Shown here: piece by piece, positions 24,625-33,318 of the stretch | Position numbering within the stretch: the stretch's first letter is position 1 | Layout: each line of letters begins with the position of its first letter | From: Amycolatopsis endophytica | GTDB lineage: Bacteria; Actinomycetota; Actinomycetes; Mycobacteriales; Pseudonocardiaceae | Direction: 5' to 3' | DNA: 64,000 nucleotides | Assembly (NCBI RefSeq): GCF_013410405.1 | Contig: NZ_JACCFK010000001.1 | Location: 2,666,001-2,730,000 of the forward strand | Notes under the pieces: model-generated | The model's input: only the letters and a program-made list of their open reading frames with translations | What the model was told of the DNA's origin: nothing | The model's database searches: none | Program-made: the position numbers and the translations under genes

Positions 24625-25302
24625 GTGTCCAAGGCGGACACCCTGCGGGGCACCGGCACTCGGCTGGTGGAGGTGGTGCGGGTGCTGGTCACCGTCGTGC
24701 TCGGTGGGATCGGCGCGGCTGCCGGGTTCACCCACACCCACGACTGGGCCGTCCACCACGGACAAGCCGGGTGGCTCGCCTGGGCCGACGCCGTGGTCAT
24801 CGAAGGCATCGCCATCGTGGCCGGGTTCGAGGTCCGCCGTGACCACCAGCGCGGCAACACCCGGTTCCTCACCTTCCCGATGGTCGTCCTGGTGGCCGGG
24901 TTCGGGATTCAGATGACCGCCCAGGTCGCCCTGGCCGAACCGACCCCTGGCGGCTGGCTGCTCGCCGCGATGCCCGCTCTGGGATTCCTGGTGGTGGTGA
25001 AGCTCCTCATGCGTCGCGCACCCGCCGACACCGCACCTGAGCCCCCGGCGGCACCCGCACCGGCCACATCCACGGCACCGGCTCCGCCCTCGACACCTGC
25101 ACCGGTGCGGGGCTCGACGCTGGCGAAACTGCCGGCCGGAGTCCGCGACACCGTCACCCGCACCACCGAGGCCGCGCACGCCGCGGGACGCCCGGTCACC
25201 GCCGACGAGTTGTCCACCGCGGTGAAACTGCCCGACGCGATGCTCACCGCCCTGCTCGACGAGCTGAACACCCGCGTCAACCACCACCCCGTCACCACCT
25301 GA
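24625..25302 (+). CDS. spdB: Spread protein, DUF2637-like membrane protein
   Basis: The 225-residue protein has four hydrophobic segments in residues 15-130 (VVRVLVTVVLGGIGAAAGF; AVVIEGIAIVAGF; FPMVVLVAGFGIQMTAQV; LLAAMPALGFLVVVKLLM), then a Pro/Ala/Thr-rich linker and a C-terminal helical domain of HTH-like size (VTADELSTAVKLPDAMLTAL). DUF2637 proteins of this build sit between traSA and rep in AICEs and are called SpdB, helping DNA spread between hyphal compartments. GAAGGAG sets the GTG start. Confidence 0.78.
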   Translation: MSKADTLRGTGTRLVEVVRVLVTVVLGGIGAAAGFTHTHDWAVHHGQAGWLAWADAVVIEGIAIVAGFEVRRDHQRGNTRFLTFPMVVLVAGFGIQMTAQVALAEPTPGGWLLAAMPALGFLVVVKLLMRRAPADTAPEPPAAPAPATSTAPAPPSTPAPVRGSTLAKLPAGVRDTVTRTTEAAHAAGRPVTADELSTAVKLPDAMLTALLDELNTRVNHHPVTT

Positions 25303-25307
25303 CCAGG

Positions 25308-25435
25308 GGCTTCCGGGGGCGCGCTGTTTGGCCCCCGAAAGCCACAAGATCACTACCCCGTCCGCTCGGCGCTAACCGCGCCGCGCACCACGAAGGGCGG
25401 GCCACCGGCACCAACCGCCGCGCTGGCCCGCCCTT
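25308..25435. terminator. Two hairpins between spdB and rep
   Basis: GGCTTCCGGGGGC (25308-25320) pairs with GCCCCCGAAAGCC (25331-25343) with one mismatch. AAGGGCGGGCCA (25393-25404) pairs perfectly with TGGCCCGCCCTT (25424-25435). The first directly follows spdB and should end that operon. The second, 33 bp before rep, may be a terminator or part of the replication origin. Confidence 0.65.
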
Positions 25436-25467
25436 CCTCACGTCTGCACAACCTCTGGAGGCTGTCC

Positions 25468-26814
25468 ATGCCCCATGTATCCCTCAACCTCGACCTCGCC
25501 GCTCGGATCCAGCAGCGGCTCACCGCCCCGGACTACCGGCGCTGGCGGTCACGAGTCGAGGCCACCGGCGGGTGCCTCAAACCCGTCCACCTCTCCGGCT
25601 TCCGCAAGCTCATCGACCGCACCACCGGCACCGTGCTCGACCGGCTTGCCGGAACGATCTACGCCCCGTGCGGCAACCGCCGCGCCTCGGTCTGCCCGGC
25701 CTGCTCCGACCGCTACGCCGGAGACGCCTTCCAGCTCATCCGCGCCGGAGTCGCCGGAGGCAAGGCCATCCCCGCCGACGTAGCCGACAAGCCGCGGCTG
25801 TTCGTCACCCTCACGGCTCCGAGCTTCGGCGCGGTCCACACCCGGCCGACGACCCGGCACGGCAAGCCCCGTCCCTGCCCGTGCGGCAGGTTCCACCACG
25901 ACGACGACCCCGGACTGGGCACCGCGATCGCGCCGGACGCCTACGACTATCGCGGCGCGGTGCTGTGGCAGGGACACGCGGGGGAGTTGTGGCACCGCTT
26001 CACCATTCGCCTCCGCCGTGAGCTCGCCACCGCCGCCGGAATCCGCGTCAAGGACTTCCCGCAGCACGCCCGCCTGTCCTACGCCAAGGTCGCCGAGTAC
26101 CAGCGCCGCGGGCTCGTCCACTTCCACGCCGTCATCCGCCTCGACGGCCCGGAGGGACCCGACGACCTGGCACCGAACTGGGGCGACACAGACTCGCTCG
26201 AACACGCCGTGCGCGCCGCCGCGCAAACCGCGCAGGTCACCAAGACCCTCGACCTCGACGGGCAGACCGAAGAGCACACGTTCACCTGGGGCCAGCAGCT
26301 CGACATCCGCGTCATCCATCGCCCCGAGCAGGTCGAGGACGGGCACGGCAACCTGACGGACCAGGCGCTGGCGGGCTACATCGCCAAGTACGCCACCAAG
26401 GGCACCTCGACCAGCGAGACCCCCGACCGGCGGGTGCACTCCGAACGCCACATCGAGCACCTCAAGGTCCACCCGCACCACAAGCGCATGATCCGCACGG
26501 CCTGGCAGCTCGGCGGTAACGAAGACCTCGCGTTCCTGCGCCGCTGGGCACACATGCTCGGCTTTCGCGGTCACTTCCTCACCAAAAGCCAGCGCTACTC
26601 GCTGACCTTCACCCAGCTCCGCGGCGTCCGTCGCACCTTCCAGCACCACGCGGCGCTGGAAGCCCTCGGCGTCGAGCCCGGCTCCGTGGTCGTGATCAAC
26701 CACTGGAACTACACCGGCAACGGCCACGCCGACGACGCAGAACGTGAACTCGCCGAAGCCATCTACCAGCGCAAACGCGACAACCGTGTGACCAAGAAGG
26801 AGGACCAGCCATGA
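25468..26814 (+). CDS. repSA: Rolling-circle replication initiator, RepSA type (HUH)
   Basis: The 448-residue protein has the HUH endonuclease motifs in order: motif 1 LFVTLTAPSF (111-120), the metal-binding GLVHFHAVIRLDG with His218 and His220, and the catalytic tyrosine motif YIAKYATKG (Tyr304, Tyr308). A Cys-rich zinc element (CPACSDRY and CPCGRFHH) lies upstream. The protein nicks the element's origin and starts rolling-circle replication after excision, as in pSAM2. CTGGAGG precedes the ATG. The stop overlaps the xis start (ATGA), so rep, xis and int form one transcript. Confidence 0.92.
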   Translation: MPHVSLNLDLAARIQQRLTAPDYRRWRSRVEATGGCLKPVHLSGFRKLIDRTTGTVLDRLAGTIYAPCGNRRASVCPACSDRYAGDAFQLIRAGVAGGKAIPADVADKPRLFVTLTAPSFGAVHTRPTTRHGKPRPCPCGRFHHDDDPGLGTAIAPDAYDYRGAVLWQGHAGELWHRFTIRLRRELATAAGIRVKDFPQHARLSYAKVAEYQRRGLVHFHAVIRLDGPEGPDDLAPNWGDTDSLEHAVRAAAQTAQVTKTLDLDGQTEEHTFTWGQQLDIRVIHRPEQVEDGHGNLTDQALAGYIAKYATKGTSTSETPDRRVHSERHIEHLKVHPHHKRMIRTAWQLGGNEDLAFLRRWAHMLGFRGHFLTKSQRYSLTFTQLRGVRRTFQHHAALEALGVEPGSVVVINHWNYTGNGHADDAERELAEAIYQRKRDNRVTKKEDQP

Positions 26815-26987
26815 CCCGCAAACTGCTGTCCATTGAGGACGTCGCCGCATACCTCGGAGTCCCCAAAGGCACGCTCTACCAGTGGCGCACCAAGGGCTAC
26901 GGGCCGCAAGGCCGGCGGATCGGCAAGTACGTGCGCTACCGCCAGGAGGACGTGGACGCCTGGGTCGATGAACAGGGGGCGGCCTGA
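26811..26987 (+). CDS. xis: Excisionase, winged-HTH of MerR/Xis type
   Basis: The 58-residue protein is a single DNA-binding domain: LLSIEDVAAYLGVPKGTLYQ, then the wing GPQGRRIGKYVRYRQEDVDA. This is the usual actinomycete excisionase, which bends the att DNA and directs the integrase towards excision. Its start overlaps the rep stop and its stop overlaps the integrase start by one base (TGATG), so expression is coupled. Confidence 0.88.
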   Translation: MTRKLLSIEDVAAYLGVPKGTLYQWRTKGYGPQGRRIGKYVRYRQEDVDAWVDEQGAA

Positions 26988-28147
26988 TGGGCAGGCCACC
27001 GCTGCCGCTCGGCACCTGGGGCAAGATCCGTGCGTACAAGATTTCGGACCGCACCTGGCGCGCCATCGCCAACTACAAGGACTTCGACGGCGTGACCCGC
27101 CCGGTCGAAAGGGTCGGCGAGACCAAGGCGAAGGCCGCGAACAACCTCCTGGAGGCGCTGCGCGATCGAGCGCGCCGCTCCTCGGACGGCGAGATCAAGC
27201 CCGAGACCAAGGTCGCGGTCGCTGCCGACATGTGGCTCAGGGATGTTGACGAGTCGGATAAGGCCGCCCGGACGAAGCGGGAGTACCGGGACACGTGGAA
27301 TCGCTATCTCCGGGATGCCGTTGGCCAGTTGCGGGTGAACGACGTCCGGGTCTCGACGATCAACCGGATCATCACGACCGTTCGTGACCGGCACGGCAGG
27401 GGAGCGGCATCCCACACCAAGGTCGTCCTGTCGGGGATCTTCGCGCTCGTGGTCCGACACGATGCCCTGGACAAGAACCCCGTGCGGGAGATCGAGAGCC
27501 TGGGCAAGAAGAACCGCAAGAAGGAACGCTTGGTCAACGACAAGACCATCAACCGCGTGCTCGGTGTCTTCCACGCTTCCGAGGAGGCGCAACGCTGGGA
27601 TCTCGTGGACATCGTCGACGTCCTGTCCGGTCTCGGCTGCCGGATAGGCGAGCTGCTGGCGCTCGATTGGAGGACGTCGATCGACTTCGAGGCCGGCACC
27701 GTTCGCTTCCACGGCACGGTCATCCGTGTGACCGGCAAGGGGTTGTTCGTCCAAGACCACACCAAGAGCCGGGCAGGCATGCGGACCGTCCGCCCGCCGA
27801 CTTGGGTCCTCGACATCCTCAAGCGGCGCTACGCGGAGTCGGATTCGCCCTGGGTGTTTCCCTCGGCGACCGGCACACTGCGGGACCCGGACAACACCCG
27901 ATCTCGGATCCGTGCCGTAGTGGCAGGGACGCCGTTCAAGGGGCTGCACCCGCACGACTTCCGGCACTACGTGGCGGGCGTGCTCGACTCGGCGGGCCTG
28001 ACCGCGCGAGAGATCGCCGACTACCTCGGCCATGAGCGGATCAGCACGACCCAGGAGGACTACATGGAGCGCGGAGTCGTGGGGGAGAGCGCTGGCCCCG
28101 CGTTGGCGGTTCGTCCCCCTGCCGAGAAGCCGAAAAGCGAGGGTTAA
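26987..28147 (+). CDS. int: Tyrosine recombinase, site-specific integrase
   Basis: The 386-residue protein has an N-terminal arm-binding region, a SAM-like core-binding domain (about 75-165) and a catalytic domain with all expected residues: Arg219 (GCRIGELLAL), Lys260 (HTKSRAG), His323 and Arg326 (HPHDFRH), His349 (YLGHERI) and Tyr359 (QEDYMERG). It inserts the circular element at the 3' end of the tRNA-Arg gene. Its stop is only about 50 bases from the right attachment repeat, the standard AICE arrangement. Confidence 0.95.
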   Translation: MGRPPLPLGTWGKIRAYKISDRTWRAIANYKDFDGVTRPVERVGETKAKAANNLLEALRDRARRSSDGEIKPETKVAVAADMWLRDVDESDKAARTKREYRDTWNRYLRDAVGQLRVNDVRVSTINRIITTVRDRHGRGAASHTKVVLSGIFALVVRHDALDKNPVREIESLGKKNRKKERLVNDKTINRVLGVFHASEEAQRWDLVDIVDVLSGLGCRIGELLALDWRTSIDFEAGTVRFHGTVIRVTGKGLFVQDHTKSRAGMRTVRPPTWVLDILKRRYAESDSPWVFPSATGTLRDPDNTRSRIRAVVAGTPFKGLHPHDFRHYVAGVLDSAGLTAREIADYLGHERISTTQEDYMERGVVGESAGPALAVRPPAEKPKSEG

Positions 28148-28163
28148 GCATGGGGAGGAACAG

Positions 28164-28203
28164 CACAAAGCCCCTGGTCAACGGAACTACCAGGGGCTTT
28201 GTG
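28164..28203. terminator. Bidirectional terminator overlapping the attachment core
   Basis: CACAAAGCCCCTGGT (28164-28178) pairs perfectly with ACCAGGGGCTTTGTG (28189-28203), a 15-bp stem with a 10-base loop. It serves the integrase on the plus strand and the tRNA on the minus strand. Its right arm runs 6 bases into the 42-bp attachment repeat. Confidence 0.85.
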
Positions 28204-28239
28204 CCCCCGGCAGGATTCGAACCTGCGACACCCGCTTTA
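28198..28239 (-). repeat. attR: attR: 42-bp repeat within tRNA-Arg
   Basis: Identical to 16109-16150. It spans the tRNA 3' half from the last anticodon base onward, so integration keeps the tRNA gene intact using element-borne sequence. Confidence 0.93.
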
Positions 28240-28274
28240 GGAGAGCGGTGCTCTATCCCCTGAGCTACGAGGGC
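28202..28274 (-). tRNA. tRNA-Arg (anticodon CCT)
   Basis: The 73 bases fold as a full cloverleaf: acceptor GCCCTCG with CGGGGGC (one G-U pair), D-arm GCTCAGGGGATAGAGC, anticodon stem CCGCT/AGCGG with loop CTCCTAA (anticodon CCT, codon AGG) and T-arm GCAGGTTCGAATCCTGC. The CCA end is not encoded. It is the integration target of the AICE. Confidence 0.97.
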
Positions 28275-28474
28275 TGGCCGACCCAGCGTAGCGGGTCCCG
28301 CCGCTGCCCATGAGCGTGACCTTCGCCTCCGCGGCGGGCAACAGTCGCGGGCGGTCCGACGAAAGGCACAACCGGCCTGGGTGATCAGCGTATCGACTCC
28401 CGCGCTACCACTGGGTAACCTTCCGTGACCGGGATGCGGACACCCCCGCTCCACCGACCGTTCGGAGGGCTTAG

Positions 28475-29128
28475 TTGATCAAGCTCATGTTCGCCGACGA
28501 CGAGGATCTCGTGCGGGCCAGCCTGAGGGGCATGATGGCGGGTGCGCCGGACATCGAGGTGGTCGGTGAGGCGAACGACGGGCGATCCGCGGTGGAGACA
28601 GCCCGGCGCCTGCATCCGGACGTCGTGCTGCTCGACATCAAGATGCGGGCGCCCGACGACGGGATCCGGGCGCTCCGCGCGATTCTCGAACTGCCCAACC
28701 CGCCGAGCGCGGCGATGTTGACCACCTTCGACATGGACGAGTATGTCAGCCTGGCCCTGCGGCTGGGCGCGAACGGGTTCCTCCTCAAGGATATCGAGCC
28801 CGCCGCGCTGCTCAGGGCGATCCGCGACCTCGCCAAGGGAGGCGCCGTCCTCGATCCGGGCGTCGCGGCGCGCATGGTGCGCGCGCATCGCGAGGGGCAG
28901 CGTGCCGCGCAGCCCGCGCGCAAGTTACTTGCCTCACTTTCCGAGCGGGAGCGTGAAGTCGTCAGCCTGATCGGGCAGGGCCTGTCCAACGCCGAGATCG
29001 GCGGCAAGCTCCACCTGTCCGAGGCCACGGTCAAGGGCTACGTGTCGGCCGTCCTGTCGAAGATCGGCGCCGCGAACCGGGTCCAGGCCGCGCTCCTCGC
29101 CTACCGCGGCGGGCTGCTGGACCAGTAG
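28475..29128 (+). CDS. NarL/LuxR-type response regulator, orphan
   Basis: The 217-residue protein has a receiver domain (phospho-acceptor Asp in VVLLDIKM near 54, acidic pair DDED near 9, Lys in LLKDIEP near 107) and a C-terminal LuxR HTH ([20 protein letters not shown] and [19 protein letters not shown]). It starts at TTG 28475 behind CGGAGGG. No NarX-type kinase is adjacent; the next genes are a separate OmpR-type system. It binds promoter DNA as a dimer when phosphorylated. The regulon is unknown. Confidence 0.9.
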   Translation: MIKLMFADDEDLVRASLRGMMAGAPDIEVVGEANDGRSAVETARRLHPDVVLLDIKMRAPDDGIRALRAILELPNPPSAAMLTTFDMDEYVSLALRLGANGFLLKDIEPAALLRAIRDLAKGGAVLDPGVAARMVRAHREGQRAAQPARKLLASLSEREREVVSLIGQGLSNAEIGGKLHLSEATVKGYVSAVLSKIGAANRVQAALLAYRGGLLDQ

Positions 29129-29131
29129 CTT

Positions 29132-29147
29132 CTCAGGCGGGTCTCAG
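29132..29147 (+). promoter_or_regulatory. Putative MprA box before mprA
   Basis: CTCAG occurs at 29132-29136 and 29143-29147, exactly 11 bp apart, 23 bp before the mprA start. Published MprA boxes are 8-bp direct repeats with a 3-bp gap, which gives the same period. Autoregulation is inferred. Confidence 0.6.
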
Positions 29148-29169
29148 CACCGTCCGCAACACTGTCCAC

Positions 29170-29862
29170 ATGCGCATTCTCGTTGTCGACGACGACCGGG
29201 CCGTCCGGGAGTCCCTGCGGCGGTCGCTGGAGTTCAACGGCTACCAGGTGGAACTCGCCGGCGACGGCGCGCAGGCACTCGAACGCGTCATCGCCGACCG
29301 GCCGGACGCCATGATCCTCGACGTCATGATGCCCCGCCTCGACGGGCTGGAGGTGGCCCGGCGCCTGCGCAGCACCGGGGACGACCTGCCGATCCTCGTG
29401 CTCACCGCACGTGACACGGTGTCCGACCGCGTGTCCGGCCTGGACGCCGGCGCCGACGACTACCTGCCGAAGCCGTTCGCGCTGGAGGAACTCCTCGCCC
29501 GCCTCCGCGCGCTCCTGCGCCGCGCCTCCCGAGAGGCCCAGACGCCGCCGGACGCCGAGAAGCTCACCTTCGCGGACCTGACGCTCGACCCGGGTACCCG
29601 CGAGGTCCGCCGCGGCGACCGCGACATCAGCCTCACCCGCACCGAGTTCGCGCTGCTCGAACTGTTCATGTCGTACCCGAAACACGTGCTCACGCGCGGC
29701 CGCATCCTCGAGGAGGTGTGGGGCTACGACTTCCCGACCTCGGGCAACGCCCTCGAGGTCTACGTCGGCTACCTGCGCCGCAAGACCGAAGCCGGTGGTG
29801 AGCCGCGGCTGATCCACACCGTCCGCGGCGTCGGCTACGTCCTGCGGGAAACGCCACCGTGA
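29170..29862 (+). CDS. mprA: Stress two-component response regulator MprA
   Basis: The 230-residue OmpR-family regulator has a receiver (acidic DDD near residue 8, phospho-acceptor Asp in [12 protein letters not shown] near 51, Lys in [11 protein letters not shown] near 101) and a winged-helix domain ending in [14 protein letters not shown]. Identity as MprA rests on sequence type and on its place before mprB and pepD, as in mycobacteria, where it governs envelope-stress and persistence genes. The TGA overlaps the mprB GTG. A candidate autoregulatory box lies upstream. Confidence 0.88.
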   Translation: MRILVVDDDRAVRESLRRSLEFNGYQVELAGDGAQALERVIADRPDAMILDVMMPRLDGLEVARRLRSTGDDLPILVLTARDTVSDRVSGLDAGADDYLPKPFALEELLARLRALLRRASREAQTPPDAEKLTFADLTLDPGTREVRRGDRDISLTRTEFALLELFMSYPKHVLTRGRILEEVWGYDFPTSGNALEVYVGYLRRKTEAGGEPRLIHTVRGVGYVLRETPP

Positions 29863-31289
29863 GCCAAGCCGTGGCCGAGCCGGTGCCCGTGATCCGCGTC
29901 GACCAGGAGACGCAGCCGGCCCCGCGGCGGATGTCGCTGCGAGCGCGTGTCTCGCTCCTGGCGGCCGCGTGCGTCGCGGGCGTGCTCGCGCTGGTGTCGA
30001 TGGGTGCCTACATCACCGTCTACAACAACCTCTACCAGCAGGTCGACGACGGGCTGGTGCAGCAGGCGAACAGCGTCATCAACGATCCGCAGGTGGTGCA
30101 GACCGGCGGCCTGCGCATCCCCACCTACATCACCCGCCTGGTCGACGTGCGCTTCGACCTGATCGTCGCCGACGGCTCGTCGGCGTTCGAGTCGGCGCCG
30201 TCCATGCGGCCACCGGTCAGCGGTGACGAGCGGGAGGTCGCCAGCGGCCAGCGGGCGTCGTCGTTCCGGACCGACCAGGCCACCGACTCGCGGGTCCTCG
30301 CCGTGCCCTACCGCTACCAGCCGGGCGTCGCGCTCGTGTTGTCGCAACCACTCGACGCGACCAAGCAGACCCTGCGCGAGCTGGCGGTGGTGCTCGCGCT
30401 GATCGGCGGCGGCGGGATCGTGGTCGCCGCGCTCGCCGGCACGGCCGTGGCGCGCACGGGACTGCGGCCAGTCGAACGGCTGACTTCGGCGACCGAGCAC
30501 ATCGCACGCACGGGTGATCTGCGCCCGATCCCGATCAGCGGCGACGACGAACTGGCCCGGCTCACGCACAGCTTCAACGTGATGCTCGGCGCCGTCGCCG
30601 ATTCCCAGGAGCGTCAGAGACAGCTGGTCGCCGACGCCGGCCATGAGCTGCGCACCCCGCTGACGTCCTTGCGCACCAATCTGGAGCTGCTGCTGTCGGC
30701 GAGCCGCTCGGGCGCGCCGTCGCTGTCGGAGAAGGACCGCGCCGACATCGAGGCCGACATCAAGGCCCAGCTGGACGAACTGACCCAGCTCATCGGCGAC
30801 CTCGTCGAGCTGGCCCGCCAGGACGAGCCGCGCACCGCGTTCGAGCGCGTCGAGCTGGTCGAGGTCGTCGAACGCGCCCTCGACCGGGCCCGTCGTCGCG
30901 CCGGCGAGATCGAGTTCGACGTGGCGCTGCAGCCGTGGAACGTCATCGGCGACGCCGGTGCGCTGGAACGAGCGGTGCTGAACCTGCTGGACAACGCGGT
31001 GAAGTTCTCGCCGGACGGTTCGCGCGTTCGCGTGCGGATGTATCCGCTGGGCGACGGGACGGCCGTCATCGAGATCGCCGACTCCGGCCCCGGCATCGCC
31101 GACGAGGATCTGCCGCGTGTGTTCGACCGCTTCTACCGCTCGTCGGAGGCTCGCACGCTGCCCGGTTCCGGTCTGGGACTGGCGATCGTCAAGCAGGCGG
31201 CCGAACGGCACGGCGGAGTGGCCTACGCCGGCCGCGCGCCCGAGGGCGGTGCGCTGCTGAGCCTGCGGCTGCCCGGCACACCCGGCTGA
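29859..31289 (+). CDS. mprB: Envelope-stress sensor histidine kinase MprB
   Basis: The 476-residue membrane kinase has helix 1 at about 31-52, an extracytoplasmic sensor (53-172), helix 2 at about 175-197, HAMP (198-252), a dimerisation/phospho-acceptor domain with His262 in [14 protein letters not shown], and an ATPase domain ([29 protein letters not shown]). It phosphorylates MprA in response to envelope damage. It starts at GTG 29859 inside the mprA stop. In M. tuberculosis pepD follows directly; here deoR and galT intervene. Confidence 0.9.
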   Translation: MSQAVAEPVPVIRVDQETQPAPRRMSLRARVSLLAAACVAGVLALVSMGAYITVYNNLYQQVDDGLVQQANSVINDPQVVQTGGLRIPTYITRLVDVRFDLIVADGSSAFESAPSMRPPVSGDEREVASGQRASSFRTDQATDSRVLAVPYRYQPGVALVLSQPLDATKQTLRELAVVLALIGGGGIVVAALAGTAVARTGLRPVERLTSATEHIARTGDLRPIPISGDDELARLTHSFNVMLGAVADSQERQRQLVADAGHELRTPLTSLRTNLELLLSASRSGAPSLSEKDRADIEADIKAQLDELTQLIGDLVELARQDEPRTAFERVELVEVVERALDRARRRAGEIEFDVALQPWNVIGDAGALERAVLNLLDNAVKFSPDGSRVRVRMYPLGDGTAVIEIADSGPGIADEDLPRVFDRFYRSSEARTLPGSGLGLAIVKQAAERHGGVAYAGRAPEGGALLSLRLPGTPG

Positions 31290-31316
31290 CCCCCGAACAC
31301 CACCCACGCCACACGT

Positions 31317-31341
31317 GTTGATTCGTGTAGGATTTTGTGTA
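31317..31341 (+). promoter_or_regulatory. Possible promoter/operator of the deoR-galT operon
   Basis: TTGATT (31319-31324) and two GTGTAG repeats with a spacer of about 6 bases (near 31326 and 31337) lie 25-50 bp before the GTG start of the DeoR gene. The AT-richness stands out from the flanks. A TTGATT -35 element with a TAG-type -10 is plausible but not certain. Confidence 0.35.
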
Positions 31342-31366
31342 GTTGATGGGGCGATGGGAGTGACGG

Positions 31367-32161
31367 GTGCTGGCGCGGCAGCGGCAGGCGATGATCCTCG
31401 AAGAGGCTCGGCGGACCGGCGCTGTCCGGGTGAGTGACCTGGTCAGCAGGCTCGGCGTGTCCGATATGACCATCCGCCGCGATCTGGACGTGCTCGCCGG
31501 GCGCGGTTTGGTGGAAAAGGTCTACGGCGGCGCGACCGCCGTGGTCGGCCCGAGCACCGACGAGCCGGGGTTCGAGGCCAAGTCCGTGCGGCAGCGGGCC
31601 CAGAAGGAGGCCATCGCGACCGCCGCGGCTGAACTGGTCCGGCCCGGCACGGCGATCGGCCTGTCCGCGGGCACCACCACATGGACCCTCGCCCGCGCTC
31701 TCGGGGACGTGCCGGGACTGACGATCGTCACGAACTCGATCCAGGTCGCCGACGTGCTCCGCGCGTCGACCGCGCCGGATCGCACCGTCGTGCTCACCGG
31801 TGGCGTCCGCACGCCCTCCGACGCGCTGGTCGGCCCGGTCGCGGTGCACAGCCTGCGCCGCCTGCACCTGGACCTGGTCTTCCTCGGCGTGCACGGGGTG
31901 GCCGAGGGCCCGGGGTTCACGACGCCGAACCTGACCGAGAGCGAGACCGACCGGGCGCTCGTGGAGGCCGGGCGCCGGCTCGTCGTGCTGGCCGACTCCT
32001 CCAAATGGGGGGTCGTCGGCATCTCCACCATCGCCGAACTGGATGAGGCGCACGTCGTGGTGACCGACGACGGCCTCGGAGAGGCGGCGCGTGACGTCTT
32101 GGCCGAGCATGTGGGTGAACTGAAGGTCGCACCCGTCAACGAGGACACGGAGGAAGAGTGA
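31367..32161 (+). CDS. DeoR/GlpR-family sugar-phosphate-responsive repressor
   Basis: The 264-residue protein has an N-terminal DeoR HTH (VRVSDLVSRLGVSDMTIRRD) and a C-terminal DeoR sensor domain of isomerase fold with SAGTTTWTLARAL, VVLTGGVR and VLADSSKWG. Family members bind phosphorylated sugars. Its stop overlaps the galT start by four bases, so it most likely controls galactose metabolism and itself. It has no counterpart in the mycobacterial mpr locus. The GTG start begins the usual MLARQRQAMILEE. Confidence 0.9.
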   Translation: MLARQRQAMILEEARRTGAVRVSDLVSRLGVSDMTIRRDLDVLAGRGLVEKVYGGATAVVGPSTDEPGFEAKSVRQRAQKEAIATAAAELVRPGTAIGLSAGTTTWTLARALGDVPGLTIVTNSIQVADVLRASTAPDRTVVLTGGVRTPSDALVGPVAVHSLRRLHLDLVFLGVHGVAEGPGFTTPNLTESETDRALVEAGRRLVVLADSSKWGVVGISTIAELDEAHVVVTDDGLGEAARDVLAEHVGELKVAPVNEDTEEE

Positions 32162-33243
32162 AGCGGACGCTTCGCCACCTTGCCGACGGCAGGGAGATCA
32201 TCTACTTCGACGAGGGCGAGGACACCGCGCCGCGGACCGCCGAGGACACGCGTGACCTGCCCGCGGTGGCCGCCAGCTCGGAGATCCGCCTCGACCCGCT
32301 GACCGGCGAGTGGGTCGCGATGGCCGCGCACCGGCAGACCCGCACCTACAAGCCGCCCGCCGACCTGTGCCCGCTGTGCCCGAGCAAGCCCGGCAAGCCC
32401 AGCGAGATCCCCGAGCCCGACTACGACGTGGTCGTGTTCGAGAACCGCTTCCCCTCGTTCGAGGAGGGTGCGAGCGGTCCTCAGTCCACACTGGACGATC
32501 TCGGTCTGGTGCGGACCGCGCCGGGCAAGGGGCGCTGCGAGGTCGTCTGCTTCACCAGTGACCACAATGGATCGTTCGCGGGCCTGAGCGCGTCGCGGGT
32601 GCGGACCGTCGTCGACGCGTGGGCCGACCGCACGGCGGCGCTGTCCGGGATCGACGGCCTCGAACAGGTCTTCCCGTTCGAGAACCGGGGCGAGGAGATC
32701 GGTGTCACGCTGAGCCACCCGCACGGGCAGATCTACGGCTATCCGTTCGTCACCCCGAAGACCCGGCGCATGCTCGACGTGGCCCGCGCCTACTCGGAGG
32801 AGCACGGCCGTCATGTCCTCGGCGACGTCCTCGCCGCGGAACGCCAGGTGGGCACGCGCGTGATCGCGGAGGGCAGGCACTGGACCGCGTTCGTCCCGCC
32901 GGCCGCGCGGTGGCCGGTGCACGTGCAGATCGTGCCGCACCGGCAGGTTCCGGACATCCCCGCGCTGACCGGCGCCGAGCGCGACGACTTCGCCGAGGTC
33001 TACCTCGACGTCCTGCGCCGCTGCGAAAAGCTCTACGACCGCCCCCTGCCCTACATCGCCGGATGGCACCAGGCGCCGGTCCGGATCGACCGCGAGCTGG
33101 GCTGGCTGCACTTCGAGCTGTTCTCGATCCTGCGTGCGCCGGACAAGCTGAAGTACCTGGCGGGGTCGGAATCGGGCGAAGCGGTCTGGATCAACGACGC
33201 CACGCCGGAGCAGATCGCGCAACGCCTCCGCGCGGCGGGCTGA
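32158..33243 (+). CDS. galT: Galactose-1-phosphate uridylyltransferase
   Basis: The 361-residue HIT-superfamily enzyme has the catalytic HPHGQ motif (187-191), in which the second histidine is uridylylated, and a zinc site with CPLCPSKPGK near residue 71. It swaps UDP-glucose and galactose-1-phosphate in the Leloir pathway. It is translationally coupled to the DeoR-type repressor. The other Leloir genes galK and galE are not adjacent, though galU lies 12 kb away. Confidence 0.93.
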   Translation: MKRTLRHLADGREIIYFDEGEDTAPRTAEDTRDLPAVAASSEIRLDPLTGEWVAMAAHRQTRTYKPPADLCPLCPSKPGKPSEIPEPDYDVVVFENRFPSFEEGASGPQSTLDDLGLVRTAPGKGRCEVVCFTSDHNGSFAGLSASRVRTVVDAWADRTAALSGIDGLEQVFPFENRGEEIGVTLSHPHGQIYGYPFVTPKTRRMLDVARAYSEEHGRHVLGDVLAAERQVGTRVIAEGRHWTAFVPPAARWPVHVQIVPHRQVPDIPALTGAERDDFAEVYLDVLRRCEKLYDRPLPYIAGWHQAPVRIDRELGWLHFELFSILRAPDKLKYLAGSESGEAVWINDATPEQIAQRLRAAG

Positions 33244-33269
33244 ATCCGGCGGCATACTCATGCGTGACC

Positions 33270-33296
33270 CTCAGGCTGGGCTCAGCCCCCTCTCAG
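33270..33296 (+). promoter_or_regulatory. Putative triple MprA box before pepD
   Basis: CTCAG occurs three times with exact 11-bp spacing (33270-33274, 33281-33285, 33292-33296), 23 bp before the pepD start. This matches the arrangement before mprA. It supports control of pepD by MprA although deoR and galT separate them. Confidence 0.65.
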
Positions 33297-33318
33297 GACC
33301 GACACGCATGGTAGGGAC

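Larger units (their letters stand above)
16109..28239 (+). mobile_element. Complete actinomycete integrative and conjugative element (AICE), pSAM2 type, in tRNA-Arg(CCT)
   Basis: Both ends are exact 42-bp direct repeats (16109-16150 and 28198-28239) copied from the 3' half of the tRNA-Arg gene at 28202-28274. Between them lie the diagnostic AICE modules in order: regulator, transfer operon with an FtsK/TraSA translocase, Spd-type membrane protein, HUH-type Rep, excisionase and tyrosine integrase beside the right repeat. The size of about 12.1 kb is typical. All core genes look intact, so the element may still excise and transfer. Cargo fills the left 5 kb. Confidence 0.93.
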
